A stretch of 64,000 nucleotides of DNA. It comes from Trinickia fusca (lineage in GTDB: Bacteria; Pseudomonadota; Gammaproteobacteria; Burkholderiales; Burkholderiaceae). Below are positions 53,572-62,764 of this stretch, piece after piece. Under the pieces are notes generated by a model. It saw only the letters and a list, made by a program, of their open reading frames with translations, was not told where the DNA came from and made no database searches. The stretch spans positions 62,623 to 126,622 of the forward strand of contig NZ_RBZV01000010.1 of assembly GCF_003628145.1 (NCBI RefSeq). Direction: 5' to 3'. Numbering within the stretch: the first letter of the stretch is position 1; each line of letters begins with the position of its first letter. Made by a program: the position numbers and the translations under genes.

Positions 53572-53965
53572 GCAGAGAGATGTGTATACGGCTATGTGTT
53601 CGGCTACGCCCAGCATGCCCCCGAAAAATGCCACGAAGGCGAAATCATCAGACAAAAATGCGCGCGAGAGCCTACTGTCGGCGTCGCACAGGCTCGCTGC
53701 GGCGCGGTGTATTGCCGCACGTTGCCCTCCGCAATGCGGTTTGCATCGACACCCCAGCGCGTCGATTTCTTCTTTGACATCAATCAAATAGGCGCGAAAT
53801 AGCCGCCTACCCACCCCGCTTCAGCCCACCTGCGACAGCCCGACGCACCGCAGCATTTCCGGGCCGCACTGCTTTACGCTTACTTACGACTGCACGAGCA
53901 GTCCAATACGAAGTCCGGCGTGCCGACATCTGCCGACGCGCCTCGTCAGTTATCGGTGGCTCGCT

Positions 53966-55381
53966 ATGGAAACGTCAACACTCAGCGCATTCGACCTTGC
54001 GCGCATTCAATTCGCTTTCACGATCTCCTTTCACATCGTGTTCCCCGCCTTGAGCATCGGCTTGGCCAGCTTCATCGCCGTGCTCGAATGGCGCTGGCTC
54101 AAAACCGGGAAGGCCTATTACAAGGAGCTGTGTCTTTTCTGGTCAAAGATCTTCGCCGTCGCGTTCGGCATGGGCGTCGTGTCCGGCGTCGTCATGAGCT
54201 ACGAGTTCGGCACCAACTGGGCCGGCTTTTCGAAATTCGCCGGCCCCATCACGGGTGCGCTGCTCACCTACGAGGTGATGACGGCGTTCTTTCTCGAGGC
54301 CGGCTTCCTCGGCATCATGCTGTTCGGCTGGCAGCGCGTCGGCCCGCGCGCGCACTTTGCAGCCACGCTGACCGTTGCCGTCGGCACGCTCGTGTCCGCC
54401 TTCTGGATCCTCGCGTCCAATAGCTGGATGCAGACGCCGCAAGGGTTCGCGATCGTCGACGGCCATGCCGTGCCGGTCGACTGGTTCAAGGTCATCTTCA
54501 ATCCCTCGTTCCCGTATCGTCTCGTACACATGACGCTTGCCGCGTTCGTCGTCGCGGCGCTCGTCGTCTCGGCAACCGGCGCTTGGCATCTGCTCAAGGG
54601 GCGACGCGATCCGGGCGTCAAGAAGATGTTCGTAATGGCGCTCGGCTTGCTGCTCGTGCTCGCGCCCGTGCAAGCCTTGGTCGGCGATCAGCACGGCCTG
54701 AACACGCTCAAGTATCAGCCGGCCAAGGTCGCGGCGATGGAAGGCCTGTGGGACACGGAAGCGGGCGGCACCTCGCTCAAGCTGTTCGGCCTCCCCGACA
54801 TGCAAGCCGAAACGACGCGCTACGCCGTCGCCATTCCGCACCTGGGCAGCCTGATCCTCACGCATAGCTGGGATGGCGAAATTCGCGGGCTCAAGTCGTT
54901 CCCGCGCGACGAGCGCCCCAACTCGACGGTCGTGTTCTGGAGCTTTCGCGTAATGGTCGGCCTCGGCGTGCTGATGATCGTATTGGCCGCGCTCGCGGGC
55001 ATCCTGCATCGCCGCGGCCGGCTATACGAGGCCAAGTGGTTCCACCGCTTCGCACTCGTCATGGGTCCGAGCGGGTTCGTCACGCTGCTCGCCGGTTGGG
55101 TCACCACGGAAGTCGGCCGTCAGCCCTGGGTCGTCTACGGCGTCATGCGTACCGCACAGGCCGTCTCGCCGTTGAGCTCGCAGCAGGTGGGGATTTCGTT
55201 GATGGCCTTCGTCGTCGTGTACTTCCTCGTCTTCGGCACGGGTGTCTACTACATGCTCAAGATCCTGCGCGCCGGCCCGAACGTCTCTCACGACGAGCAC
55301 GGCGATGCCGACGAGACGCTTGAGAGCGAGCCGCTGCCCGGCACGGCACGCCCGCGCGTTACGGCCGCGCTCAATGTGTGA
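53966..55381 (+). CDS. cydA: Cytochrome bd-type quinol oxidase subunit I (CIO type)
   Basis: 471 residues, about nine membrane helices. Heme ligand His in TISFHIVFPALS near the N-terminus and another in PYRLVHMTLAAFV; the Q-loop is short (between GDQHGLNTLKYQP and SFPRDERPNSTVVFWSFRVMVG), as in the cyanide-insensitive oxidase (CioA) branch. GRQPWVVYGVMRTAQAVSPL is a conserved CydA stretch. The enzyme reduces oxygen to water with quinol and is used at low oxygen or under respiratory inhibitors. Followed by cydB (57 bases) and a small-subunit gene. Confidence 0.95.
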   Translation: METSTLSAFDLARIQFAFTISFHIVFPALSIGLASFIAVLEWRWLKTGKAYYKELCLFWSKIFAVAFGMGVVSGVVMSYEFGTNWAGFSKFAGPITGALLTYEVMTAFFLEAGFLGIMLFGWQRVGPRAHFAATLTVAVGTLVSAFWILASNSWMQTPQGFAIVDGHAVPVDWFKVIFNPSFPYRLVHMTLAAFVVAALVVSATGAWHLLKGRRDPGVKKMFVMALGLLLVLAPVQALVGDQHGLNTLKYQPAKVAAMEGLWDTEAGGTSLKLFGLPDMQAETTRYAVAIPHLGSLILTHSWDGEIRGLKSFPRDERPNSTVVFWSFRVMVGLGVLMIVLAALAGILHRRGRLYEAKWFHRFALVMGPSGFVTLLAGWVTTEVGRQPWVVYGVMRTAQAVSPLSSQQVGISLMAFVVVYFLVFGTGVYYMLKILRAGPNVSHDEHGDADETLESEPLPGTARPRVTAALNV

Positions 55382-55438
55382 GGTAGCGACGGCTTCGCAT
55401 CAATCGTATCGAACTCTTTCGTCATTCGAGGTTGCTTC

Positions 55439-56440
55439 ATGGATGTCACCATCGTCTGGGCTGCGATCATCGCGCTCGGCCTTCTCCTTTACGTCGTGCT
55501 CGACGGCTTCGATCTCGGCATCGGCATCGTTTTCCCGTTCTTCCCCGACGAGCGCGAACGCGATTTGATGATGAGCAGCGTCGCCCCTGTCTGGGACGGC
55601 AATGAAACATGGCTCGTGCTCGGCGGCGCGGCGTTGTTCGGCGCGTTTCCGATCGTCTACGCGACCGTGCTCTCGGCGCTGTATCTGCCGCTCGTGTTCA
55701 TGCTCGCCTGTTTGATCCTGCGCGGCGTGTCCTTCGAGATCCGTGGCAAGGCTAAGCGCACGAAACATTTGTGGGATCTCGCGTTCATCGGCGGCTCAAC
55801 CGGTGCAGCGTTCTTCCAGGGCATATCGCTGGGCGCGTTCCTGCAAGGCATCCCGGTGCACAACGGCGAATTCGCCGGCGATGCGTTCGGTTGGCTCACG
55901 CCGTTTTCGCTGTTGACCGGTCTTGGGCTCGTCGCCACGTATGCCCTGCTCGGCTGCTGCTGGCTCGTGGCGAAGACCGAAGGCGACTTGCAGCGGCGCC
56001 TGCATCGGATCGTCTGGCCGCTCACGCTCGTGCTGCTCACGTTCATCGTGGTGGTCAGCATCTGGACGCCCCTGCAAGAACCCGGCATCGCCGCGCGCTG
56101 GTTCGGCTCCGAGTGGTTCCTACGCATGCTGCCCGCGCCGTTCCTCGTTGCGATCTGCGCGGCGTTCATGTACCGAGCCGTGCGCGAGCGTCATCACACG
56201 CAACCGTTCGCGCTGGCGCTCGCGTTCGTCGTGATCGGCTATGCGGGCCTGCTCGCCACGGTGTGGCCGTACGCGATTCCCGCAAGCGTCACGCTATGGG
56301 AAGCCGCGGCGCCGCGTCAGAGCCTCACGTTCACGCTGGCGGGCGCGGCCTTCATCCTGCCGGTCATTCTCGCGTACACGATGCTCGGCTACTGGGTATT
56401 TCGCGGCAAGGTGCGTCATGGCGAACATCACTATCACTAA
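55439..56440 (+). CDS. cydB: Cytochrome bd-type quinol oxidase subunit II
   Basis: 333 residues with about eight or nine hydrophobic helices. The N-terminus has VLDGFDLGIGIVFPFFPDERERDLMMSSVAPVWDGNETWLVLGGAALFGAFPIVYA, the classic CydB signature. GGSTGAAFFQGISLGAFLQG and the ending AYTMLGYWVFRGKV also fit. It forms the structural partner of CydA. The next small gene overlaps its last 23 bases in another frame. Confidence 0.95.
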   Translation: MDVTIVWAAIIALGLLLYVVLDGFDLGIGIVFPFFPDERERDLMMSSVAPVWDGNETWLVLGGAALFGAFPIVYATVLSALYLPLVFMLACLILRGVSFEIRGKAKRTKHLWDLAFIGGSTGAAFFQGISLGAFLQGIPVHNGEFAGDAFGWLTPFSLLTGLGLVATYALLGCCWLVAKTEGDLQRRLHRIVWPLTLVLLTFIVVVSIWTPLQEPGIAARWFGSEWFLRMLPAPFLVAICAAFMYRAVRERHHTQPFALALAFVVIGYAGLLATVWPYAIPASVTLWEAAAPRQSLTFTLAGAAFILPVILAYTMLGYWVFRGKVRHGEHHYH

Positions 56441-56588
56441 GCCGGGCGTGCTCGCGCGCATGCAGGCGGCTATGCCTGGCTGGCTGTGGTTCGTCGTACT
56501 GTGGTGTGTCGGTACGGGGAGCGCAATGCTGCTCGGCTCCGTGTTCAAAGTGTTCATGAACGCCACGCTGTTTGCCGTGTCAAGGTAG
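56418..56588 (+). CDS. DUF2474-type small subunit of cytochrome bd oxidase
   Basis: 56 residues. A single helix MPGWLWFVVLWCVGTGSAMLLGSVFKVFM follows a short N-terminus, matching the DUF2474 family found as the third gene of CIO operons and analogous to CydX. Overlaps the cydB end by 23 bases, so it is translationally coupled. A start at the internal Met (MQAAMPG) is possible. It probably stabilises the oxidase in the membrane. Confidence 0.8.
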   Translation: MANITITKPGVLARMQAAMPGWLWFVVLWCVGTGSAMLLGSVFKVFMNATLFAVSR

Positions 56589-56620
56589 CACCTGAACCAA
56601 CTGCTCGCCGCGCGGCGTCG

Positions 56621-57514
56621 TCAAGCAGGGATGTCGCGCGGCAGTGCCAAGGTGGACACCCATGCACGCACGGCTTCGGTCGTGCGTGCCTCTCGACGGT
56701 GCTCGGGATAGACGAGAAAGAAGCCGAAGCGCCGTAGCACGGGACCGAACGGCACAACGAGCGTCCCGCTTTCCAGCTCCGGTGCAACAAGTGGCAAATT
56801 GACTAGCGCGACGCCTTGCCCTGCCGCCGCTGCCCCGATCGCATGCGTCTCATCCGAAAACACCAGCCCTCGCTCCGTCTCGAGCGCGAGCCCCGCCGCC
56901 TCGACCCATGCACGCCAGTCGGGCACATCGCGCAGCGACGGCTGCCATTGCGAGTGAATGAGCGGATGACTCGCCAGATCACTCGGCTGTCGCACGGCAA
57001 GGCGCGGATGACACACCGGCGCGTACGCATCGTCGAACAGGTGCTCGGCCACGAGCCCCGGCCATCGGCCCGCACCGTAACGAATCGCGATGTCGGCACC
57101 GTCACCCGCCAAATCGAGCGCCACGTCCGACGCGTGAATGCGCAGATCGATGTCGGGGTGCAGATGTTGAAACGAAGCGACCGCGGGCGCCAACCAGCGT
57201 GCGGCCAACGCTGCCGTCGTCGTCAGCGTGGCATGGCTGCGCTGAGGCTCTTCGCGGATGCGCTGCAAGGCTTGCGCGAACGTGTCGAAACCGTCGCGCA
57301 ATACCGGATACAACGCCCGGCCCTGCGGCGTCAACACTAGCGCGCGCACGCGGCGCTCGAACAGTGGCGAGCCGATCGATTCCTCTAGCTGCCGTATCTG
57401 ATGGCTGACGGCCGTCGGCGTCACCGACATTTCATGTGCCGCTTCTTTCATGCTCAGATGCCGCGCTACCGCTTCGAAAGCTCGTAAAGCATTCAGCGAG
57501 GGAAGCTTTCTCAT
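56621..57514 (-). CDS. LysR-family regulator, GcvA-like
   Basis: 297 residues. The N-terminal SLNALRAFEAVARHLSMKEAAHEMSVTPTAVSHQIRQLEES is the GcvA/AmpR-type winged helix, and the effector domain begins near TTAALAARWLAP. It is divergent from azoR, and a T-N11-A dyad lies at 57608-57632 between them, so it probably controls azoR and itself. Convergent with the small oxidase-subunit gene. Confidence 0.9.
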   Translation of the reverse strand: MRKLPSLNALRAFEAVARHLSMKEAAHEMSVTPTAVSHQIRQLEESIGSPLFERRVRALVLTPQGRALYPVLRDGFDTFAQALQRIREEPQRSHATLTTTAALAARWLAPAVASFQHLHPDIDLRIHASDVALDLAGDGADIAIRYGAGRWPGLVAEHLFDDAYAPVCHPRLAVRQPSDLASHPLIHSQWQPSLRDVPDWRAWVEAAGLALETERGLVFSDETHAIGAAAAGQGVALVNLPLVAPELESGTLVVPFGPVLRRFGFFLVYPEHRREARTTEAVRAWVSTLALPRDIPA

Positions 57515-57607
57515 AGCTCGATGTTCGTCAATTCAGGGCTAACGCGGTGAATGAGTTTTTCTTATGCATCACGACGCAAATTCCTCGTTTGTGACGGCAT
57601 CCGCAGA

Positions 57608-57632
57608 TTCGTATAGTCGATGCTCATACGAA
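57608..57632. promoter_or_regulatory. LysR box TTCGTAT-N11-ATACGAA
   Basis: A perfect 7-bp inverted repeat with an 11-base spacer, fitting the T-N11-A LysR consensus, located 50 bases before azoR and 94 bases before the divergent regulator start. Probable primary binding site of the adjacent LysR protein. Confidence 0.6.
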
Positions 57633-57681
57633 CCGGCCGATTCGTGATCCCGTTCACCGCTTCCGAAAAAAGGCATCCATC

Positions 57682-58374
57682 ATGACACGCATTCTGCATT
57701 TGGACTCCAGCGCGCGCATCGGCACATCCGGCACGCAACCGCACGGCTCGCACACACGACGACTGTCTGCCCGCTTCGTACAGCGCTGGCTCGAACACAC
57801 ACCAGACACCACGGTGGTCTATCGCGATCTCGGTGCCGAGCCGCCCAAGCCCGTGAGCGCCGAGTGGATTCACGCGGCGTTCACGCCGCCCGCGCGACGC
57901 GAATCGTGGATGAGAGATGTTCTCGCTGAGAGCGATGCGCTCGTGGACGAGCTCGTTGCTGCCGATGTGATCGTAGCAGGCGTGCCGATGTACAACTTCG
58001 GCGTACCAGCCCAATTCAAGGCCTATATCGACAACGTCGTGCGTGTGGGCCGAACGTTCGGCTTCGACCGCGCACGCGAAGGCGAACCGTATTGGCCCAT
58101 GCTGGCCGATTGCGGCAAGCAGCTGGTCCTGCTCGGCTCACGCGGCGACTACGGCTACGACAGCGAACGGCTGTCGCATCGCAACCATGTCGAAGCGAGC
58201 GTGGCCACGGCTTTCGGCTACATGGGGATCGACGACGTGCACAGCGTCGCGATCGAATACGACGAGTTCGCCGATGCCCGGCTGCAAGCCTCGATCGTGG
58301 CGGCTGAAGCGGCTGTCGACGCGCTCGTCGATCGCCTCGCCTTCGACTATCGCCGTAGCCCTGTCTCCGTGTGA
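57682..58374 (+). CDS. azoR: FMN-dependent NADH-azoreductase
   Basis: 230 residues, flavodoxin-like fold. LHLDSSARIGTSGTQPHGSHTRRLS (FMN phosphate loop), AGVPMYNFGVPAQFKAYIDNVVRVGRTF and LLGSRGDYGYDSERLSHRNHVEAS are AzoR motifs. It reduces quinones and azo bonds with NAD(P)H, giving protection from electrophilic quinones. Regulated by the divergent LysR protein (inference). Its last 28 bases overlap the convergent bcsR-like gene. Confidence 0.9.
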   Translation: MTRILHLDSSARIGTSGTQPHGSHTRRLSARFVQRWLEHTPDTTVVYRDLGAEPPKPVSAEWIHAAFTPPARRESWMRDVLAESDALVDELVAADVIVAGVPMYNFGVPAQFKAYIDNVVRVGRTFGFDRAREGEPYWPMLADCGKQLVLLGSRGDYGYDSERLSHRNHVEASVATAFGYMGIDDVHSVAIEYDEFADARLQASIVAAEAAVDALVDRLAFDYRRSPVSV

Positions 58375-58619
58375 GCCAACGCAGCGATGGTGTCATGCTC
58401 GGCAGCGGCAGCCTCCTCCTGCTCGCTGCCGTCCAGCCCCATCAGCTTCGCGAGAACGGGCCATTTGACGCGCGCCTCTTCATACGCAAGCTTCGCCTGC
58501 TCGTCGACGTACTTCGACGGATCGAGCTCGGGCACATGGCGCGCGAGGCCCGCGACATCGTTGACGGGCACGCCGCCCGACGATTCTTGGCGACTTGCTG
58601 TCACTTTTGATCCACCCAT
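58347..58619 (-). CDS. bcsR: BcsR-like cellulose biosynthesis protein
   Basis: 90 residues. The core DPSKYVDEQAKLAYEEARVKWPVLAKLMGLD matches the BcsR/YhjR pattern ('DISQREQLAAALKRWPLL'). A longer open frame extends through bcsG out of frame and is a shadow; the ATG at 58619 overlaps bcsG by 19 bases. In enterobacteria BcsR works with BcsQ to assemble the synthase. Here it is the last gene of the operon. The C-terminus is acidic and Ala-rich. Confidence 0.65.
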   Translation of the reverse strand: MGGSKVTASRQESSGGVPVNDVAGLARHVPELDPSKYVDEQAKLAYEEARVKWPVLAKLMGLDGSEQEEAAAAEHDTIAALAHTETGLRR

Positions 58620-60160
58620 ACGCCATCTGGCGTCTTCACGGCATAGCCGGTTGCGGTCCTCATCGTCACCGTGCCCTCGTTCTCGCCGACCATCTGCGTC
58701 TGCGGCAGGCTCGCCGCGTACTGCGACAGCACGATGCCCGGCTTGAACGGGCTGTTGGAGACGAGATTCGACAACAGCTGCGCGAGGGCAAGGAAACTCG
58801 TCGGCTGGTCGATCACGGTGGTCGGCCCGTGCTGGCCCGGCAGGCCGACGACCCGCACGCCGACGGGCCCGTGCACGACGCGCGGCGTCGGGATCTCGCG
58901 CAAGCCCGCAACCTGGTTGCCGTCGCCGCGCAGCGCAGCGCCATGCTCGGGCACGAACACGATGACCGCGCGCCGGCCCGACTTCGAAATCAGGTCGGCA
59001 AATTCGTCGACCTCGTTCATCAGCGTGTTCACACGCAGCGGATACGAGTCGAGGCTCGATAGGTTCGGCTTGCCGACCAGACGATTGCCGTCGTGCAAGC
59101 TGATCGTGTTGTAGTACAAGGCCACGGGCCCTGTCGTTTGTGCGCGCTGTGTCCACCAGCCGGCCAGCGTCGAGTAGTCGTCGTGCACGGGCGAGCCGTC
59201 GAAAGCTTGCATCGGCACCGTGGCGCGCTCGTTCGAGACGATCGGCGCGTCGGGTACGCCGATGTTCTGTTTCACGATCGATAAAAAGTTGTCGAAGTGG
59301 CCATCGTGATTGAACAGGACCTGCGTCGTGTAGCCGGCCTGCGCAAGATCGGTAAACAGATGGCATTGCGGCGGCGTGTCCTTGTACAAGTCGGCATGCA
59401 CCTCCTGTCCGCAACTTGCGCGCAGCACGCGAATCGCGGCCGGTCCGCTGTAGCTCGCTGCAGTGCTGAAGTTCGTGAACAGGTAGTCGAAATGACTGAG
59501 CATCGGGTTGTCGCGCGCCTTCGATACGTCGAGATCGTCCCACGACAGCGAGCAGACGTGCAGCACGATGACGTCGAATTGCGCATTCGGGTCTGCACTC
59601 AACCGGCCGAACGGAACTTGACGCTGCGCCTCCTGAGTGCGGAACGCAGCAAGCGCAGCGTTGTGATCGAGCGGCTGGTCGACCAAGGTACTGCGTGCGC
59701 CGCTCGTAGCGCTCGTAGCGCTCGTTTGCGTCGGCGTCAACGCCACGCTGACCGCGTTCCATACGGGCAGCGCCACGAGTGCGAGGACGACGAACGTCGC
59801 CACACGCAGCCATCGGTTGACGACGAAGTAGACGGCCACGGCCACGACGGCCGCGATGAGCACCGTGGGCGGCACGACACGTTGCGCGAGCTCGAGCCAG
59901 TAAGTGAACGAGAACGTCCGCAACTGCGCGAACGTTTCGACGAGGCGCGAGAAAGGCGGCACGTTCGCTTCGTGATAGAGCAGCGGAACGGCGATCGCCA
60001 GCCCCACCGACAAGCGCGCGAAGCGCCCGCCGCGATGCCGGATCGGGCTCGTCGCGGCAAGCGCCAATGCGAGCACGATGTTCGCCACCCACAGCGGCTT
60101 CAATTGCCCCACCGCGAATAGATAGAGCTTCAGCAGGAAGTACAGATTCCAGATCGTCAT
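58601..60160 (-). CDS. bcsG: Cellulose phosphoethanolamine transferase BcsG
   Basis: 519 residues. The first ~165 residues hold about four or five membrane helices (YFLLKLYLFAVGQLKPLWVANIVLALALA...). The periplasmic catalytic domain has SLSWDDLDVSK, SYSGPAAIRVLRASCGQ (nucleophile Ser region), FNHDGHFDNFL and FVPEHGAALRGD (metal-binding). BcsG adds phosphoethanolamine to cellulose. It starts 42 bases after bcsA on the same strand, unlike the separate bcsEFG operon of Escherichia coli. Confidence 0.93.
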   Translation of the reverse strand: MTIWNLYFLLKLYLFAVGQLKPLWVANIVLALALAATSPIRHRGGRFARLSVGLAIAVPLLYHEANVPPFSRLVETFAQLRTFSFTYWLELAQRVVPPTVLIAAVVAVAVYFVVNRWLRVATFVVLALVALPVWNAVSVALTPTQTSATSATSGARSTLVDQPLDHNAALAAFRTQEAQRQVPFGRLSADPNAQFDVIVLHVCSLSWDDLDVSKARDNPMLSHFDYLFTNFSTAASYSGPAAIRVLRASCGQEVHADLYKDTPPQCHLFTDLAQAGYTTQVLFNHDGHFDNFLSIVKQNIGVPDAPIVSNERATVPMQAFDGSPVHDDYSTLAGWWTQRAQTTGPVALYYNTISLHDGNRLVGKPNLSSLDSYPLRVNTLMNEVDEFADLISKSGRRAVIVFVPEHGAALRGDGNQVAGLREIPTPRVVHGPVGVRVVGLPGQHGPTTVIDQPTSFLALAQLLSNLVSNSPFKPGIVLSQYAASLPQTQMVGENEGTVTMRTATGYAVKTPDGVWVDQK

Positions 60161-60202
60161 GGCTTGGGTTCCGTCATCGGGCAGCAGTCCACTTGTCCCG
60201 GT

Positions 60203-62764
60203 TCAATAGCGCGCGCGTTCGGGCGCCAGCCACGCGCGCAGCGCACGCGACACGTTGCGAGCGAGGCGCGCATAGCCCTCGATACCCATCAGCAACACTT
60301 CCTTCAAGCCTGCCAGCGGCGCGTCCTCTTCGGTCAGCTCGCGCCGGTTCAGCCATGCATCGGCGCGGCCGAACGTGCATTGCACGAGCTGGCGTTCCTG
60401 CTCCAGTGTCAGCGCTTCGAATCGCACGCCGAGATTGCTGCCCGCATAGCGGGTCACGCTGACGGGAAAGCTGAACAGGCGATCGCCACGGCTCAACGAC
60501 ACGTGGAGCGTATCGCCGATCGCGAGGCCCAGATCGGCGCTCGGTAACTGAAGGCCCAGGCCCCCCGTCGAGTAGTCGCTGGTCGTGCAAGCAACCGTCG
60601 TGCCGTCCGTCAGCAACAACGTGGCCGGCACGCGCAACGCAATACGGTGCGTCACACGCACTTGCTTCGCCTCGCTGGCGACACTGATCGCCGCTCCGAG
60701 CAGCACCAGGTTGTAGATCGTCCAGACGATATTCAACGTGATCGTCGACAGCTCGTCGCCGGACGCAACCATCAGCCGATAACCGCCGAGCAGCAGCGCA
60801 AGCCCGTTCAACGCAAGCAGCACGAGGTACGGCTTCGACACGGCCCAGTCGAAATAGCCTTCGTCGATGCGGCCGCCCTTGTCGGTCACATTGAACTTGC
60901 CATGCTTGGGGCTGAAGAACGCGAACGTCGTCGGCAAGGCGATGTACCAGGCAAGCACCGATTCGTAGACTTCAGCCCAGAACGAATGTCGAAACTGCCC
61001 CTGCATACGCGAGTTCGCGATGTTCGACAGCACGATGTACGGCAGCACGAAGCTCGCGATCGAAATGGCCGACGCATTGATGAAGTAGAGCCTGAAGAAC
61101 AGGTACGCCATCGGCATCATGAGAAAGATCAGCCGCGGCACGCCGTAGAAGAAGTGCAGCATCGCATTGCCGTAGCACAGACGCTGAAAGAAGCCGAGGC
61201 CACGCCCGAGGAACGGGTTGTCGATGCGGAAAATCTGCGCCATGCCGCGCGCCCAGCGCGTGCGCTGCTTGATGTGGCCCGCGAGGCTTTCGGTCGCGAG
61301 ACCCGCGGCCTGCACGGTCGGCAGATAGGCTGTCGTATAGCCGCGCCGATGCAGCTTGAGCGCGGTGTGCGCGTCTTCGGTCACGGTCTCGACGGCGATG
61401 CCGCCCACTTCCTCCAGCGGCCCGCGCTTGATGACCGCACACGAACCGCAGAAGAACGAGGCGTTCCACAGGTCGTTGCCCGTCTGCACGAGGCCGTAAA
61501 AAAGCTCGCCTTCGTTCGGTACGCGGCGGAACGTGCCGAGGTTGCGCTCGAACGGGTCCGGCGAGAAGAAGTGATGCGGAGTCTGCACCATCGCGCACTT
61601 CGGGTCGCGCAGAAACGTGCCCATCGTCATCTGCAGGAACGAGCGTGTCGGCACGTGATCGCAGTCGAAGATCGCAATGTATTCGCCGTGCGTGCGCGCG
61701 AGGGCGCGATTGATGTTGCCGGCCTTCGCGAAGCGATTGTCGTCGCGCGTCAGATAGCCGATGCCGGCCGCGCGTGCAAACGCTTCGAATTCGGGGCGGC
61801 GTCCGTCGTCGAGCACATACACACGCAGCTTGTCGGCCGGCCAGTCGACCCCTTGTGCCGCGAACACCGCGGGCCGCACGACCGCCAGCGGTTCGTTGTA
61901 GGTCGGGATGTAGATGTCGACGCTCGGCCATTGCGACGAATCGGGCGGCATCTGCGCGACCGTGCGATTGAGCGGCCACGCCGTCTGGACAACGCCGAAC
62001 GCAAGGATCATCCACGTGTACGCTTCGGCGCCGAGCAGCGCGTAGCCGACGATCGCCTCAACCGAGGTCTGGAAGTCGAGCGTTTGTGTCACGCGCCACC
62101 AGACGTAGCGGCCCATCGCGAGCAGCGCCAGCGCGGCGAGCAGCAACACCGGCAGCCGTCCCGGCAAGCGCCGGATCACGAGCGCGAAGGCCACCGTCAC
62201 GGCGAAGAACTCGAACTGCGGGCCCGGCCGCAGCGGCGAAAAGCCGACGCCGACCCACAACACGAGGCCCAGCGCGACCAGCAGCAGCAACAGCCAGCGG
62301 ATGTGGCCCACGCGCTGCGTCACACGTTCGAGGCCGCTTCCCCAGCGCTGCCAAGGCAGCCACGCCAGCGTCGCTTCGACCCGATGCCATACGGCGCGCA
62401 CGGCGACAAACACAGGGACGAGCGTTACGTCGATCCAGCGCAGCACTTCACTCGCACGCCGCACGTTGGCGGTACGGTGCGCCTTGGGTGGACGCACGAA
62501 TGCTCGCCAGAGCCAGCCGCGCCAGTCGTGTGGATCGAGCACGCCCCACTTGCGGGCCAGGCCGAGCAGCACGGTTTGCACCCAGCGGCGCGCGTAGTCA
62601 GGCTTGCCTGGCGCCGACGGCATGAAGAAGAGCCGCACGAACCAATCGAGCACCGTGCGTTCGCGCGGCAACCCGAGGCCCGTGGCGAACCACTCGACGA
62701 TGCGGGTAAGCCACGCGCGTGGCGGACGATGCGTGGCGGGCTTCGTCTGTTGCATCTCGTTCAT
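60203..62764 (-). CDS. bcsA: Cellulose synthase catalytic subunit BcsA
   Basis: 853 residues. N-terminal cytoplasmic and membrane region, then the GT2 core with VLDDGRRPEFEAF, FDCDHVPTRSF, TVTEDAHTAL and QRTRWARGMAQI (the D, DxD, TED and QxxRW motifs), then further helices. The C-terminal PilZ domain has RVTHR (RxxxR) and DYSTGG (DxSxxG), so activity should need cyclic di-GMP. The ATG at 62764 overlaps the bcsQ stop (ATGA); the longer frame to 62806 is not conserved. It polymerises UDP-glucose into beta-1,4-glucan. No bcsB gene follows. Confidence 0.95.
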   Translation of the reverse strand: MNEMQQTKPATHRPPRAWLTRIVEWFATGLGLPRERTVLDWFVRLFFMPSAPGKPDYARRWVQTVLLGLARKWGVLDPHDWRGWLWRAFVRPPKAHRTANVRRASEVLRWIDVTLVPVFVAVRAVWHRVEATLAWLPWQRWGSGLERVTQRVGHIRWLLLLLVALGLVLWVGVGFSPLRPGPQFEFFAVTVAFALVIRRLPGRLPVLLLAALALLAMGRYVWWRVTQTLDFQTSVEAIVGYALLGAEAYTWMILAFGVVQTAWPLNRTVAQMPPDSSQWPSVDIYIPTYNEPLAVVRPAVFAAQGVDWPADKLRVYVLDDGRRPEFEAFARAAGIGYLTRDDNRFAKAGNINRALARTHGEYIAIFDCDHVPTRSFLQMTMGTFLRDPKCAMVQTPHHFFSPDPFERNLGTFRRVPNEGELFYGLVQTGNDLWNASFFCGSCAVIKRGPLEEVGGIAVETVTEDAHTALKLHRRGYTTAYLPTVQAAGLATESLAGHIKQRTRWARGMAQIFRIDNPFLGRGLGFFQRLCYGNAMLHFFYGVPRLIFLMMPMAYLFFRLYFINASAISIASFVLPYIVLSNIANSRMQGQFRHSFWAEVYESVLAWYIALPTTFAFFSPKHGKFNVTDKGGRIDEGYFDWAVSKPYLVLLALNGLALLLGGYRLMVASGDELSTITLNIVWTIYNLVLLGAAISVASEAKQVRVTHRIALRVPATLLLTDGTTVACTTSDYSTGGLGLQLPSADLGLAIGDTLHVSLSRGDRLFSFPVSVTRYAGSNLGVRFEALTLEQERQLVQCTFGRADAWLNRRELTEEDAPLAGLKEVLLMGIEGYARLARNVSRALRAWLAPERARY

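Noticed and set aside
53344-53814. 156-codon leftward frame after the AT-rich unknown gene
   Set aside because: It runs antisense over the IS5-type fragment and the end of the preceding gene, and shows no family pattern.
58620-60092. Extension of the bcsR-like frame through bcsG as one 581-codon protein
   Set aside because: Only the last 90 codons resemble BcsR; the rest is an out-of-frame, Arg-rich shadow of bcsG.
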